7,766 nucleotides of DNA from Bacilli bacterium (GCA_900763245.1 CAAFJQ010000064.1:1-7766); one strand, 5' to 3'. Positions 1-6,812 are shown, counted from the first letter of the stretch. Numbers and translations: made by a program. Notes: generated by a model from the sequence alone, not told the origin.

Positions 1-886
1 AGGCAGAAAACTCATTCGAATCATTCGCTCTTAGATAATCCCCAACAAGAATATCCTTGTAGAGTTCTAAATCACGGACGATGTAAGGATGCTTTGTTTC
101 ACAGTTTTCTAACAGCGCCATCGGGAAAAGTTCGTTGTAAGAAGGGAGGACAAAAACATCCGCCATGTTATAGACGCCATTCATTTTTTCTCGATCAATG
201 ATTCCTAAGAAAAGAAGGTTGTCTCTTTTCTTCTCCATCTCTTTTTTCAGTTCTGAATACCCGTCCGTAATGTTCTTAAATGAAAAACCGCCCGCCCAGA
301 CAAAATACATGTCCGGATTTTCTTCGCTCATCCTGATAAAATCAAAGATTCCTTTTCTTGTCTGCACTTGTCCTACACCTAAAACGACAAATGCATTATC
401 AGGTATTTTATATTCCTTTCTGATCTTTTTTCTTGTTTCCTCATCAACAGGATAGAAATCCTCATGGGAGACAAAATTCGGAATATAGGTTATCCTCTTC
501 TCATCCAATCCATATTCGACAAGTTCTTTTTTGAAAGAAGGGTTCACTACAACAATCTCTTTTGCTTTTTTATAGAAAGAAATGACATATTTTTTAAAAA
601 TCCGAAATGCAAACTTAGGAAGTCTGATGCTTCCTTCCAAAGTATCCGGCATAAAATGAACAAAGCAAATAGTTGTCCTGTTCTTTTTCATCATCAAATA
701 AAAAGAGGGATTGACAGAATGAATATGATAAAGATCCATCTTTGATGAGTGCCTATTGAGAGCAATCTCAAAATCATCTTTTCCGTATTTTTCCATCAGA
801 TTCATCAGTTCAAGATAAACGCTGGCCACTCCCTGTGCAGGTGCACTGGTAGCATGAGATAACATATCGATTTTCAATTTCTTCAT
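1..886 (-). CDS. GT4 glycosyltransferase, CpoA/LafB-like glycolipid synthase (3' end missing)
   Basis: The frame is open from an ATG at 886 to the window edge: 295 residues without a stop, lacking perhaps the last 40-50 residues of a roughly 340-residue family. What is seen: N-terminus MKKLKIDMLSHATSAPAQGV; a VHFMPDTLEGSIRLP segment (about 76-90); VVVNPSF (112-118); YIPNFVS (134-140); the nucleotide-sugar loop GQVQTRKG (172-179); WAGGFSFKNITDGY (197-210); and the GT4 E-x7-E motif in NELFPMALLE (E252, E260). From memory these match the CpoA/LafB/BgsA group, which adds the second sugar to monoglycosyl-diacylglycerol at the cytoplasmic membrane face and so makes membrane glycolipid or the lipoteichoic acid anchor. 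The exact sugar cannot be read. In that group the first-step glucosyltransferase is often adjacent, and here it would lie beyond the left edge. The start fits the family N-terminus, but the nearest GAGGA lies about 19 nt upstream, which is unusually far. Other GT4 roles remain possible. Confidence 0.8.
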   Translation of the reverse strand, partial: MKKLKIDMLSHATSAPAQGVASVYLELMNLMEKYGKDDFEIALNRHSSKMDLYHIHSVNPSFYLMMKKNRTTICFVHFMPDTLEGSIRLPKFAFRIFKKYVISFYKKAKEIVVVNPSFKKELVEYGLDEKRITYIPNFVSHEDFYPVDEETRKKIRKEYKIPDNAFVVLGVGQVQTRKGIFDFIRMSEENPDMYFVWAGGFSFKNITDGYSELKKEMEKKRDNLLFLGIIDREKMNGVYNMADVFVLPSYNELFPMALLENCETKHPYIVRDLELYKDILVGDYLRANDSNEFSA

Positions 887-893
887 ATTTAGT

Positions 894-922
894 ATTATAT
901 TCACTTCCTCATCTTGTGAAAA
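894..922 (-). promoter_or_regulatory. Putative promoter for the GT4 gene, possibly leaderless
   Basis: On the minus strand TTTTCA (917-922) and a perfect TATAAT (894-899) are separated by 17 bp. The -10 ends only 7 nt before the ATG at 886, so transcription would start at or next to the start codon. The GAGGA-like sequence at 906-910 lies between the -35 and -10 and would not be in that transcript. The perfect hexamer could also be chance in A+T-rich DNA. Confidence 0.4.
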
Positions 923-941
923 GTACGAAAAAAAATATAAT
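914..941 (+). promoter_or_regulatory. Putative sigma-A promoter of the peptidase operon
   Basis: TTGTGA (914-919) and a perfect TATAAT (936-941) are separated by 16 bp, 24 bp before the first peptidase ATG. Its -35 overlaps that of the predicted leftward promoter (917-922), so RNA polymerase could probably occupy only one of the two at a time. A 5-bp inverted pair, TTCAC (900-904) and GTGAA (916-920), lies across the region but is too short to call an operator. Confidence 0.55.
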
Positions 942-965
942 AGATAGTTAAGAAAGGCACGGCAT

Positions 966-2471
966 ATGAACGAAAAACTCAAACAGCTATATACACTTCT
1001 AGAGAAGATGGACTGGCTTAGCCACGCGATCGAAGTCATCAACTATGACATCGAAACACAAGCTCCGAAAAAGGGCATGGAAGATGATGCAAGAGACATC
1101 ACTTTTCTATCGAACGAGCGCTTCAGGATTCATTCTTCCGATGAATTCAGAAAGCTTGTCAAAGAACTGAAAAAAGAGCAAGATTCCTTAGACACCTATA
1201 ATCAGAGACTTATCACTCTACTAGACAGAGAGCTGACGAGAGAAGACCACATCACCAGCGATTTCGACAAAGAGAGAACAGAGCTTTTCAACAAAGGATA
1301 TATCACCTGGATCCAAGCAAAAGAAAAGAATGATTACTCCTTGTTCAAAGATACACTTAAAAAGATATACGAACTTCAGAAGAGATATGTCAAACTTCAG
1401 GACAACTATGATAAAGACAATCTCTACAACACCCTCCTCTCTGATTATGAATATGGTTTCACGACAAAGGATCTTGATCCCTTCTTCGATGATCTCGAAA
1501 AAGGAATCGTTCCGCTTTTAAACGAAATCAGACATGCTTCCTACTCACCTAGACACGACTTTCTGAAGAGAAGAGTTCCGATTCAGAAACAAGAAGAATT
1601 CTCCGACTACCTAATGAGATTCAACGGCTTTGATTTTGAAAGAGGATCCTTATCGACAACTGAGCATCCATTCACCGCACAGCTCTCCTATAATGATGTC
1701 AGAATCACAACCCATTATTACGAAGACAACTTCCTCTCCAACATGTTCTCTATCATCCATGAAGGAGGTCACGCCCTCTTTGGTCAGAATGTCAAAGAAG
1801 AAGTCTTCACTTCGCATCTCGGTGAGCAGTCCTTAAGCACTGCAAAACATGAATCCGTCTCCCGTTTCTACGAAAATGTGATAGGAAGAAGCAGAGAATA
1901 CATTCACGCCATCTATCCTGAATTCCAGAGAATCTTCCACGATGAAATGGCCGATGTCACTGAAGAGGATCTCTATGAGGGAGCAAACTACATCGACTTT
2001 GACAATCCGTTGAGAACAGAAGCTGATGAACTGACCTATTCTCTTCATATCCTAATCCGTTATCGTTTGGAAAAGATGATCATGGAAGGAAAGGCAGACT
2101 TCGATACGCTCGACAAAGAATGGAACAGACTTTACAAAGATTATCTAGGCCTTGATATCAAAGAAGCAAAGACAGGAATCCTTCAGGATGTCCATTGGTC
2201 ATCCGGATTCGGATACTTCCCCACTTACAGCATGGGCAACGCTCTTAACTGCATCTATGTCAAAAAGGCGGAAAAAGAGATTCATCTGAAAGACAAAGTG
2301 AGAGAAGGAAAGATGAGCGAAGTCCTTCGTTGGATGAAAGACAATGTCTTCATCGATGCCGCCTTATATGATACGAAAGACTGGATTCTTAAGATGACTG
2401 GCGAAGAGTTCTCCGCCAAAGATTATGTAGAATATCTGAACAGTAAATTCAGAGATTTATATCACTTATAA
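966..2471 (+). CDS. M32 family metallocarboxypeptidase
   Basis: This 501-residue protein has the usual length and motifs of peptidase family M32 (thermostable carboxypeptidase type), which removes C-terminal residues from peptides using a single metal ion. The HEXXH site is HEGGH at 265-269. The downstream HESVSR (295-300) supplies the third ligand, E296, as in the family's HESQSR motif, and it continues into FYENVIGRS. GYFPTYSMGNAL near the C-terminus matches the conserved YFPTYSLGN block. The N-terminal NYDIETQAP corresponds to the family's WDqetxMP block, with Tyr replacing Trp. There is no signal peptide or membrane segment, so it is cytosolic. AGAAAGG at 951-957, 8 nt before the ATG, supports the start. 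It is the first gene of an operon with the M3 peptidase 15 nt downstream, which suggests joint trimming of peptides to free amino acids. The physiological substrate is unknown. Confidence 0.93.
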   Translation: MNEKLKQLYTLLEKMDWLSHAIEVINYDIETQAPKKGMEDDARDITFLSNERFRIHSSDEFRKLVKELKKEQDSLDTYNQRLITLLDRELTREDHITSDFDKERTELFNKGYITWIQAKEKNDYSLFKDTLKKIYELQKRYVKLQDNYDKDNLYNTLLSDYEYGFTTKDLDPFFDDLEKGIVPLLNEIRHASYSPRHDFLKRRVPIQKQEEFSDYLMRFNGFDFERGSLSTTEHPFTAQLSYNDVRITTHYYEDNFLSNMFSIIHEGGHALFGQNVKEEVFTSHLGEQSLSTAKHESVSRFYENVIGRSREYIHAIYPEFQRIFHDEMADVTEEDLYEGANYIDFDNPLRTEADELTYSLHILIRYRLEKMIMEGKADFDTLDKEWNRLYKDYLGLDIKEAKTGILQDVHWSSGFGYFPTYSMGNALNCIYVKKAEKEIHLKDKVREGKMSEVLRWMKDNVFIDAALYDTKDWILKMTGEEFSAKDYVEYLNSKFRDLYHL

Positions 2472-2486
2472 AGAAAGGACAGCAAC

Positions 2487-4217
2487 ATGATTCAGCAATT
2501 CGATCCTAACTTCAAGAATCTTGAAGAAATCAAAGTAGAAAGACCAGACAAAGAGGAGATCATCAACGCTCTTGATGCTCTCGATGAGAGATTGCTCTCT
2601 GCCAAAGATGGAAAAGAAGCAGTGAGCATCGTCAAAGAGTACTTCACTCTCTCCGATAACATCAGAACGATCTTCTCCCTCATTTACATCCATTACACAA
2701 TCAACACACAGGATAGCTATTACAAAGAACTTTCCGAACTTATCGACAATATTTCTCCTGAAATCTCCGAGCACTCCAATAAATTTGATAAAGATTTCTT
2801 TGACTCCCCCTTCAGAAAGGAACTGGTCGAAGCTTTCGGTCAGCTCTATTTTGATGAAGTCGAGCTTTCCAACAAGACTTTCTCCAAAGAAATCGTTCCC
2901 GACCTTGTCGAAGAGAACAGACTCACAAGAGATTATATCAACTTGGTCTCCAGTGCACTGATCGAATTCAGAGGCGAAAAGTACAGTCTCAGCCAGATGG
3001 GAAAATTCACGACTTCCTTAGATCGCGAAACAAGAAAAGAAGCCAGTCAGGCCGTTTGGGGATTCTATAGTGAAAACGATGACAAAATCGGCGATATCTA
3101 TGACAAGATGGTCAAAGTCAGAACCAAGATTGCTCATAAGCTCGGATACAAGAACTTCCTGTATTTAGGTTATGACAGAATGGGAAGACTGGACTGGACA
3201 CCGGAAGATGCTGCAATTTATCGCAAAAAGATTCTTGAAAATATCGTTCCCCTTTCCGAAGAGATCTTCAGAAAGCAGAAGGAAAGAATCGGCTATGAAG
3301 ACATTCATTTCTATGATTACAGCATCTTCTACAAGAGCGGAAATCCGACTCCGAAAGGAACACCGGACGAATTGATCTCCGCTGCAAGAAAAATGTATCA
3401 GGAGCTCTCTCCTGTCGCCAGCAAGTATTTTAACTTCATGGTGGATCATCACTGCATGGACATCCTCGCAAAACCTGGAAAAGCAGGTGGCGGATATATG
3501 GATTATCTTCCCAGTCTCAAGACCTCTTTCATCTTCTCCAATTTCAATGGAACAAGCGGAGATGTCGATGTCCTCACTCATGAATTCGGCCATTCTCTTC
3601 AGGGCTTCTTAGGTGCTGAAAGCACAGATGTTCCTGCTTATAGAATGCCTGGCATGGAATGCTGTGAAATGCATTCGATGTCCATGGAATACCTCACCTA
3701 TCCTTGGATGAAATACTTCTTCAAAGAAGACACCGAAAAATATCTTTATCAGCATTTATGTGATGCGATTACATTTATCCCCTATGGCTGCATCGTCGAT
3801 GCTTTCCAGGCCTACGTCTACGAAAATCCTGAACTCACTCATAAGGAAAGAAAAGCTTATTTCCGCGAATTGGAAAGAACCTATCTGCCGCATCGCCAAT
3901 ATGATGACAATGCTTTCCTTGAATCCGGCGGATTCTTTGAAAAACAGCATCACATCTTCGAGAATCCTCTCTACTATCTTGACTACACAATCGCTCAGGT
4001 CGTCGCTCTTGAATTCTTCGCAGAATCCGAGAAGGATCATAAGAAAGCATTCGACAAATATCTCGCTTTCGATCGCCTTGGCGGAACACTTCCTTTCAGA
4101 AGCCTTCTGAAAAAAGCCAACATTGAAAATCCGATGGACGGAGATACATTGAAAGACGTCAGCGAAAATGTCATGAAGTATCTCTCCAAATTCGATCTGA
4201 GCAAAATCGATAAGTAA
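2487..4217 (+). CDS. Oligoendopeptidase F-like M3 family zinc peptidase
   Basis: A 576-residue M3B-type endopeptidase that cleaves short peptides in the cytosol. The zinc site is HEFGH at 365-369 within LTHEFGHSLQGFLG. The third ligand, E394, lies in the CCEMHSMSME segment 25 residues after H369, the spacing known for M3 enzymes. The C-terminal HHIFENPLYYLDYTIAQVVALEFF contains the family's His/Tyr substrate-binding face, and the N-terminal half is the helical cap (residues about 1-200) typical of PepF. No signal peptide is visible. The start is supported by AGAAAGGA at 2472-2479 with a 7-nt spacer. It sits 15 nt behind the M32 gene, so the two are probably cotranscribed: this enzyme cuts internally and the M32 enzyme trims C-termini. 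It could be named pepF, but family members differ in specificity, so I give no symbol. Downstream it faces a convergent gene 11 bp away, with no clear terminator. Confidence 0.94.
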   Translation: MIQQFDPNFKNLEEIKVERPDKEEIINALDALDERLLSAKDGKEAVSIVKEYFTLSDNIRTIFSLIYIHYTINTQDSYYKELSELIDNISPEISEHSNKFDKDFFDSPFRKELVEAFGQLYFDEVELSNKTFSKEIVPDLVEENRLTRDYINLVSSALIEFRGEKYSLSQMGKFTTSLDRETRKEASQAVWGFYSENDDKIGDIYDKMVKVRTKIAHKLGYKNFLYLGYDRMGRLDWTPEDAAIYRKKILENIVPLSEEIFRKQKERIGYEDIHFYDYSIFYKSGNPTPKGTPDELISAARKMYQELSPVASKYFNFMVDHHCMDILAKPGKAGGGYMDYLPSLKTSFIFSNFNGTSGDVDVLTHEFGHSLQGFLGAESTDVPAYRMPGMECCEMHSMSMEYLTYPWMKYFFKEDTEKYLYQHLCDAITFIPYGCIVDAFQAYVYENPELTHKERKAYFRELERTYLPHRQYDDNAFLESGGFFEKQHHIFENPLYYLDYTIAQVVALEFFAESEKDHKKAFDKYLAFDRLGGTLPFRSLLKKANIENPMDGDTLKDVSENVMKYLSKFDLSKIDK

Positions 4218-4228
4218 TCAAAGTAAGC

Positions 4229-5122
4229 TTATTGCTTCTTAAAGCTCTCCAAATACAGCTTCATTCCGTCTTTCAACGACAAGATGGAATGAAGTGCGGG
4301 AGAGCTTTTCTTTTCCAGTTCTTTCATCGAAAGATGAATCATCTGATCTCCGAAGCTGATGATGTCCGAATAGGAAAAATACTTCTCGGCAAACGAAAGA
4401 AGTCCGGTGAGATATCCGGATAATCCATCTCCCGATCCCGCTTTTCCTAAGCTAGGAGTAGATGGATAACTGGAGATAAAGTATTTTTTCTCCGGTGTGA
4501 CAAGAATAGAAGAGACGCTTTTCAAAAGCATATAGACCTGATATTTTTCACAGAAGGCTAGTGCCTTTTCTAAATAGTCTTTTGGATTGCGGGAATGAAG
4601 TCCGGCATTCAAAAGAGAATTCGCCTCACCAAGATGAGGCGTCAATAGAATTTTCGTTTCCTTTTTCTTTTTCGCCAATGCATCTGTTCCATATTGAGAA
4701 AGAAGCCGTAAAGCACTGGCATCAAGAAGTAGATTCTTATCCGTTTCAGAGATCAGTCGATTCATAAACTGATAGTTTTTTTCTGAGACCACTGCTCCGT
4801 TCCCAAATAATACAGAATCATATTTTGCAAGGAACGAAAAATCAATGTCAGATTCAAATTCATCATTCTCATTGGATATTCCTTCATAAATGCAAAGCGG
4901 AGAAAGCCTAGAGAACACAATCGGATAGATCTCATCAGGAACAGAAACTGCATTATATCCGTTTCCTGAAAGAATTGCAGCTTCCGCAGCAATCAGTGTC
5001 GCATTAGGAAAATTCTTGGATGAACCAATCAGAAGCGATCGTCCGTTATCCGATTTTATCGCGTTGTCATCACGATGGAAATAAAGCTTGTCTAGCATCT
5101 CCAGAAACAATCTATCATTCAT
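4229..5122 (-). CDS. NnrD-like ADP/ATP-dependent NAD(P)H-hydrate dehydratase, divergent
   Basis: A 297-residue ribokinase-fold protein of the NnrD/YxkO/CARKD family, which repairs hydrated NAD(P)H by nucleotide-driven dehydration. Visible blocks in family order: SLLIGSSKNFPNATLIAAEAA (about 29-49), FGNGA (106-110, where the family has GPGLG), LLLDASAL (131-138), TPHLGEANSL (161-170, family TPHPGE), LLKS (199-202, family LKG) and GKAGSGDGLSG (226-236) with the likely catalytic Asp at 232. Several positions differ from the usual motif, so activity or substrate could be altered. Another ribokinase-fold kinase is the main alternative. The N-terminal YjeF/NnrE epimerase domain found in fused versions is absent, as in YxkO. 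The ATG is 3 nt after the GT2 stop and its GAGG (5129-5132) abuts that TGA, so translation is probably coupled. Cytosolic. No functional link to the glycosyltransferase is evident. Confidence 0.8.
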   Translation of the reverse strand: MNDRLFLEMLDKLYFHRDDNAIKSDNGRSLLIGSSKNFPNATLIAAEAAILSGNGYNAVSVPDEIYPIVFSRLSPLCIYEGISNENDEFESDIDFSFLAKYDSVLFGNGAVVSEKNYQFMNRLISETDKNLLLDASALRLLSQYGTDALAKKKKETKILLTPHLGEANSLLNAGLHSRNPKDYLEKALAFCEKYQVYMLLKSVSSILVTPEKKYFISSYPSTPSLGKAGSGDGLSGYLTGLLSFAEKYFSYSDIISFGDQMIHLSMKELEKKSSPALHSILSLKDGMKLYLESFKKQ

Positions 5123-5125
5123 ATC

Positions 5126-5132
5126 TCACCTC
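5126..5132 (-). promoter_or_regulatory. Ribosome binding site overlapping the GT2 stop codon
   Basis: On the minus strand the GT2 gene ends AGG-TGA, and the same bases form GAGGTGA, 3 nt before the dehydratase ATG (the GAGG core is 6 nt away). Ribosomes finishing the GT2 protein would stop on this site, which favours reinitiation and coupled expression. Confidence 0.65.
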
Positions 5133-5998
5133 TTGAAGAACAGCATCTTCGCTTTGTTCAGCTCTTCTTTTTTCTGTTTACGGCCGCAGTTTTTCAGATC
5201 GAACTTCAACTGACAGCGAATCGGAAAACGAAGTCTGTCAAACAGCTCCTCTGCAAATTTGTCATCTCGTTTAAGAATATACTCTTTTGACTTCTCAATA
5301 GCCGTTTCATGATATTCGAAACGTTTATGATAATCATTCATAATTGAGTTCTGACTTTGACGATAACCGTACAATGGCTTTTTGATAAAAACCGTTTTTT
5401 TCGCATGATAAAAGACTGCATTCATGAAGTACCAGTCTTCGAACTGCTGAAGATCTTTGTCGAAAAAGATTCCATTATCAAAAAGCAGTGCTTTTTTGAT
5501 CAATCTTCCCCAGCAGAAGGTTCGATACTTCATAAATGCACTTCTATATATCTTCTTTAGGACTTTTTGGCCGCTAAGAGTCTTATGGACGCGCGAATAG
5601 CCATTGATTCTTCGCTTTTGGGAAAAGAGGTAATATCCACCTGTCACAACATCGGCATCTGTTTTTTTGGCCATCTTATAAAGACAGGAAAGATAATTCT
5701 CTTCTACGATATCGTCACCATCGACAAATGTGACATATTCACCAGCAGCGTGAAACATGCCAAGGCTTCTTGAATAACCTGGGCCAAGATTTTCTTCTCT
5801 ACGATAATAGAAAAAGCGATTGTCTATACGCTCATATTCTCTCGCTAAATCAGCGCAGTCTTTTTCTGCAGAGCAGTCCATAAGAACGACTTGATAAGGC
5901 AAAGAAAAATCCTGCTTTCTTAAAGAAGAAAGGCATTCTTTCAAGAAAACGGCGCCATGATAGACAGGGACAATAACTGTAATAGCGGTTGTATTCAT
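5126..5998 (-). CDS. GT2 (GT-A fold) glycosyltransferase, acceptor unknown
   Basis: A 290-residue family 2 glycosyltransferase. The N-terminus ITVIVPVYHGAVFLKECLSSL (6-26) is the standard nucleotide-binding strand and helix. FVDGDD (91-96) holds the metal-binding DXD (D93-D95). QFEDWYF (185-191) carries the likely catalytic-base Glu/Asp pair (E187, D188). YGYRQSQNSIM (210-220) matches the Y-R-x4-S-I acceptor-loop pattern. No membrane segment is seen, so it is probably cytosolic or membrane-associated and would build wall, capsule or teichoic-type polysaccharide or glycolipid. The sugar and acceptor cannot be inferred. The ATG is fixed by an in-frame TAG two codons upstream. Its only Shine-Dalgarno-like sequence, AGGGG, directly abuts the ATG, so initiation is probably weak or depends on the upstream sigma gene, whose stop is 31 nt away. 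The C-terminal 40 residues are rich in Lys and Arg, which might aid membrane contact. Confidence 0.88.
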   Translation of the reverse strand: MNTTAITVIVPVYHGAVFLKECLSSLRKQDFSLPYQVVLMDCSAEKDCADLAREYERIDNRFFYYRREENLGPGYSRSLGMFHAAGEYVTFVDGDDIVEENYLSCLYKMAKKTDADVVTGGYYLFSQKRRINGYSRVHKTLSGQKVLKKIYRSAFMKYRTFCWGRLIKKALLFDNGIFFDKDLQQFEDWYFMNAVFYHAKKTVFIKKPLYGYRQSQNSIMNDYHKRFEYHETAIEKSKEYILKRDDKFAEELFDRLRFPIRCQLKFDLKNCGRKQKKEELNKAKMLFFKR

Positions 5999-6029
5999 CC
6001 CCTATAGATTATCTCAAATCAAAGAAAAA

Positions 6030-6728
6030 TCAATTGTTTTTGTTTCTCATCTTTTTGAATTTCTCTAAAATGACACTGATTCTATAAGAGATTGCAGAAG
6101 AAGTCATACCCACTGTTTCAGCTATCTGGCGATATGTAAACGAATGGATATACATATCCAGAATCTCCTGATCGCGTTTATCGAGTGTCTTCATAAACTC
6201 ATCCATATCGACTTTTTCAAGAATCTGTGTCTCAGGATTTCTTTCATCCGTCATGCTATCAAAGAAAGAAACTTCGGAAACGCAGACTCTTTTCCCTAAT
6301 GCAGCCAATTCGCGATGGTATTTGACGGCTTCGTTTTTTAGAAACCAGTTAAAATAAGACTGAAGATTCTTTCTCAGAAGATTTTCAATCGGATAACCAT
6401 AAGAGCCATCATAGATATCAATTACCTTGTTTGCTGCTTTTTCCAAAACAATAAAGACAGAATTGGCATCAAGATATGGTCTTGAATCGCATAAATAATG
6501 CGTATACTTCCGTAACGAAGAATCTACTCTTTTCAAATACTCATCTCTTGCTTCGCTGTCTGTTTTTGCAATCACTGCAAGTTGAGATAATGAATATCTT
6601 TCATAAACATAACTGACCGGCGGAAACTCTTCTCTGCTCTTATCGTCACAACGTTCCATCCCTTCAATCGTCTCCGTAATTTTTTCCAAATTTTTCTTCG
6701 GAAAAGCTTTGGCATATTTTTTTGCCAT
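6030..6728 (-). CDS. Divergent sigma-70-family sigma factor, SigH-like by position
   Basis: The 232-residue protein has a sigma-like layout. An N-terminal extension of about 45 residues is rich in Lys and Glu. A region-2-like helical segment follows (about 48-140: LSQLAVIAKTDSEARDEYLKR...VIDIYDGSYGYPIENLLRKNLQSYFNWFL). A linker contains NPETQILEKVDMDEF (164-178). Region 4 (about 181-227) has TLDKRDQEILDMYIHSFTYRQIAETVGMTSSAISYRISVILEKFKKM, with the helix-turn-helix at about 198-218. The linker and region 4 resemble Bacillus SigH (NPEEMI...EEFDDI, then ...YLDGRSYQEISDEL). Its place after rlmB also matches sigH in B. subtilis, apart from the missing yacP. Region 2 is poorly conserved, so a sigma-like regulator that does not bind core polymerase is possible. 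The start has the best ribosome binding site in the window (AAGGAGG at 6738-6744, 9-nt spacer). That site is part of a large nested inverted repeat. The stop is TGA. Confidence 0.72.
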   Translation of the reverse strand: MAKKYAKAFPKKNLEKITETIEGMERCDDKSREEFPPVSYVYERYSLSQLAVIAKTDSEARDEYLKRVDSSLRKYTHYLCDSRPYLDANSVFIVLEKAANKVIDIYDGSYGYPIENLLRKNLQSYFNWFLKNEAVKYHRELAALGKRVCVSEVSFFDSMTDERNPETQILEKVDMDEFMKTLDKRDQEILDMYIHSFTYRQIAETVGMTSSAISYRISVILEKFKKMRNKNN

Positions 6729-6736
6729 TGTCTACG

Positions 6737-6812
6737 TCCTCCTTATTTGTTATCCATCAAAAACATAATGCTTGAAGCATTATTCACGATGGATATATAT
6801 TTGAAAGGAGGA
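6737..6812 (-). promoter_or_regulatory. Nested-hairpin leader that sequesters the sigma gene's ribosome binding site
   Basis: Three inverted repeats share nearly the same centre (6773-6774.5). The outer arms are 6737-6744 and 6805-6812 (8 bp, TCCTCCTT with AAGGAGGA on the plus strand). The middle arms are 6751-6758 and 6788-6795 (8 bp, TATCCATC with GATGGATA). The inner palindrome is 6765-6783. In the minus-strand RNA, UCCUCCUU upstream pairs with the AAGGAGGA that serves as Shine-Dalgarno for the sigma gene, closing one long interrupted hairpin. The internal loops are asymmetric: 6 and 9 nt outside, 6 and 4 nt inside. This is the architecture of a translational switch such as an RNA thermometer, a ligand-sensing or protein-binding leader, or an attenuator. 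It matches no riboswitch class I recognise. A DNA operator or a small palindromic repeat insertion is the alternative. The pairing is seen directly; the function is inferred. Confidence 0.6.
6759..6783 (-). terminator. Hairpin plus short U-run in the leader: weak terminator or attenuator
   Basis: The 19-bp palindrome ATAATGCTTGAAGCATTAT (6765-6783) has perfect 9-bp arms around one central base. As RNA it would fold with about 7 bp and a 5-nt loop. On the minus strand it is followed by GUUUUUG, so it could end rlmB transcription or act as an attenuator before the sigma gene. The stem is A+T-rich and the U-run only 5 long, so termination would be weak. No U-run follows it on the plus strand. 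Confidence 0.3.

Noticed and set aside
198..745. Two plus-strand open frames (85 and 93 codons) within the left end
   Set aside because: They lie opposite the GT4 coding sequence, which has clear family motifs. Their translations show low-complexity Ser/Phe/Lys runs and no ribosome binding site.
2466..4089. Several minus-strand open frames of 63-142 codons
   Set aside because: They are antisense shadows of the M3 peptidase gene. None has a recognisable domain or a Shine-Dalgarno.
4221..4255. Possible bidirectional terminator around AAGTAAGCTTATTGCTTCTT
   Set aside because: Only 4-bp stems or a loopless TAAGCTTA palindrome can be formed, with no U-run.
5999..6045. Promoter for the GT2 gene (TTGATT and GATAAT)
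   Set aside because: The spacer is 14 bp, well short of the usual 16-18, and the sequence is simple A+T-rich DNA. Cotranscription with the sigma gene is more likely.
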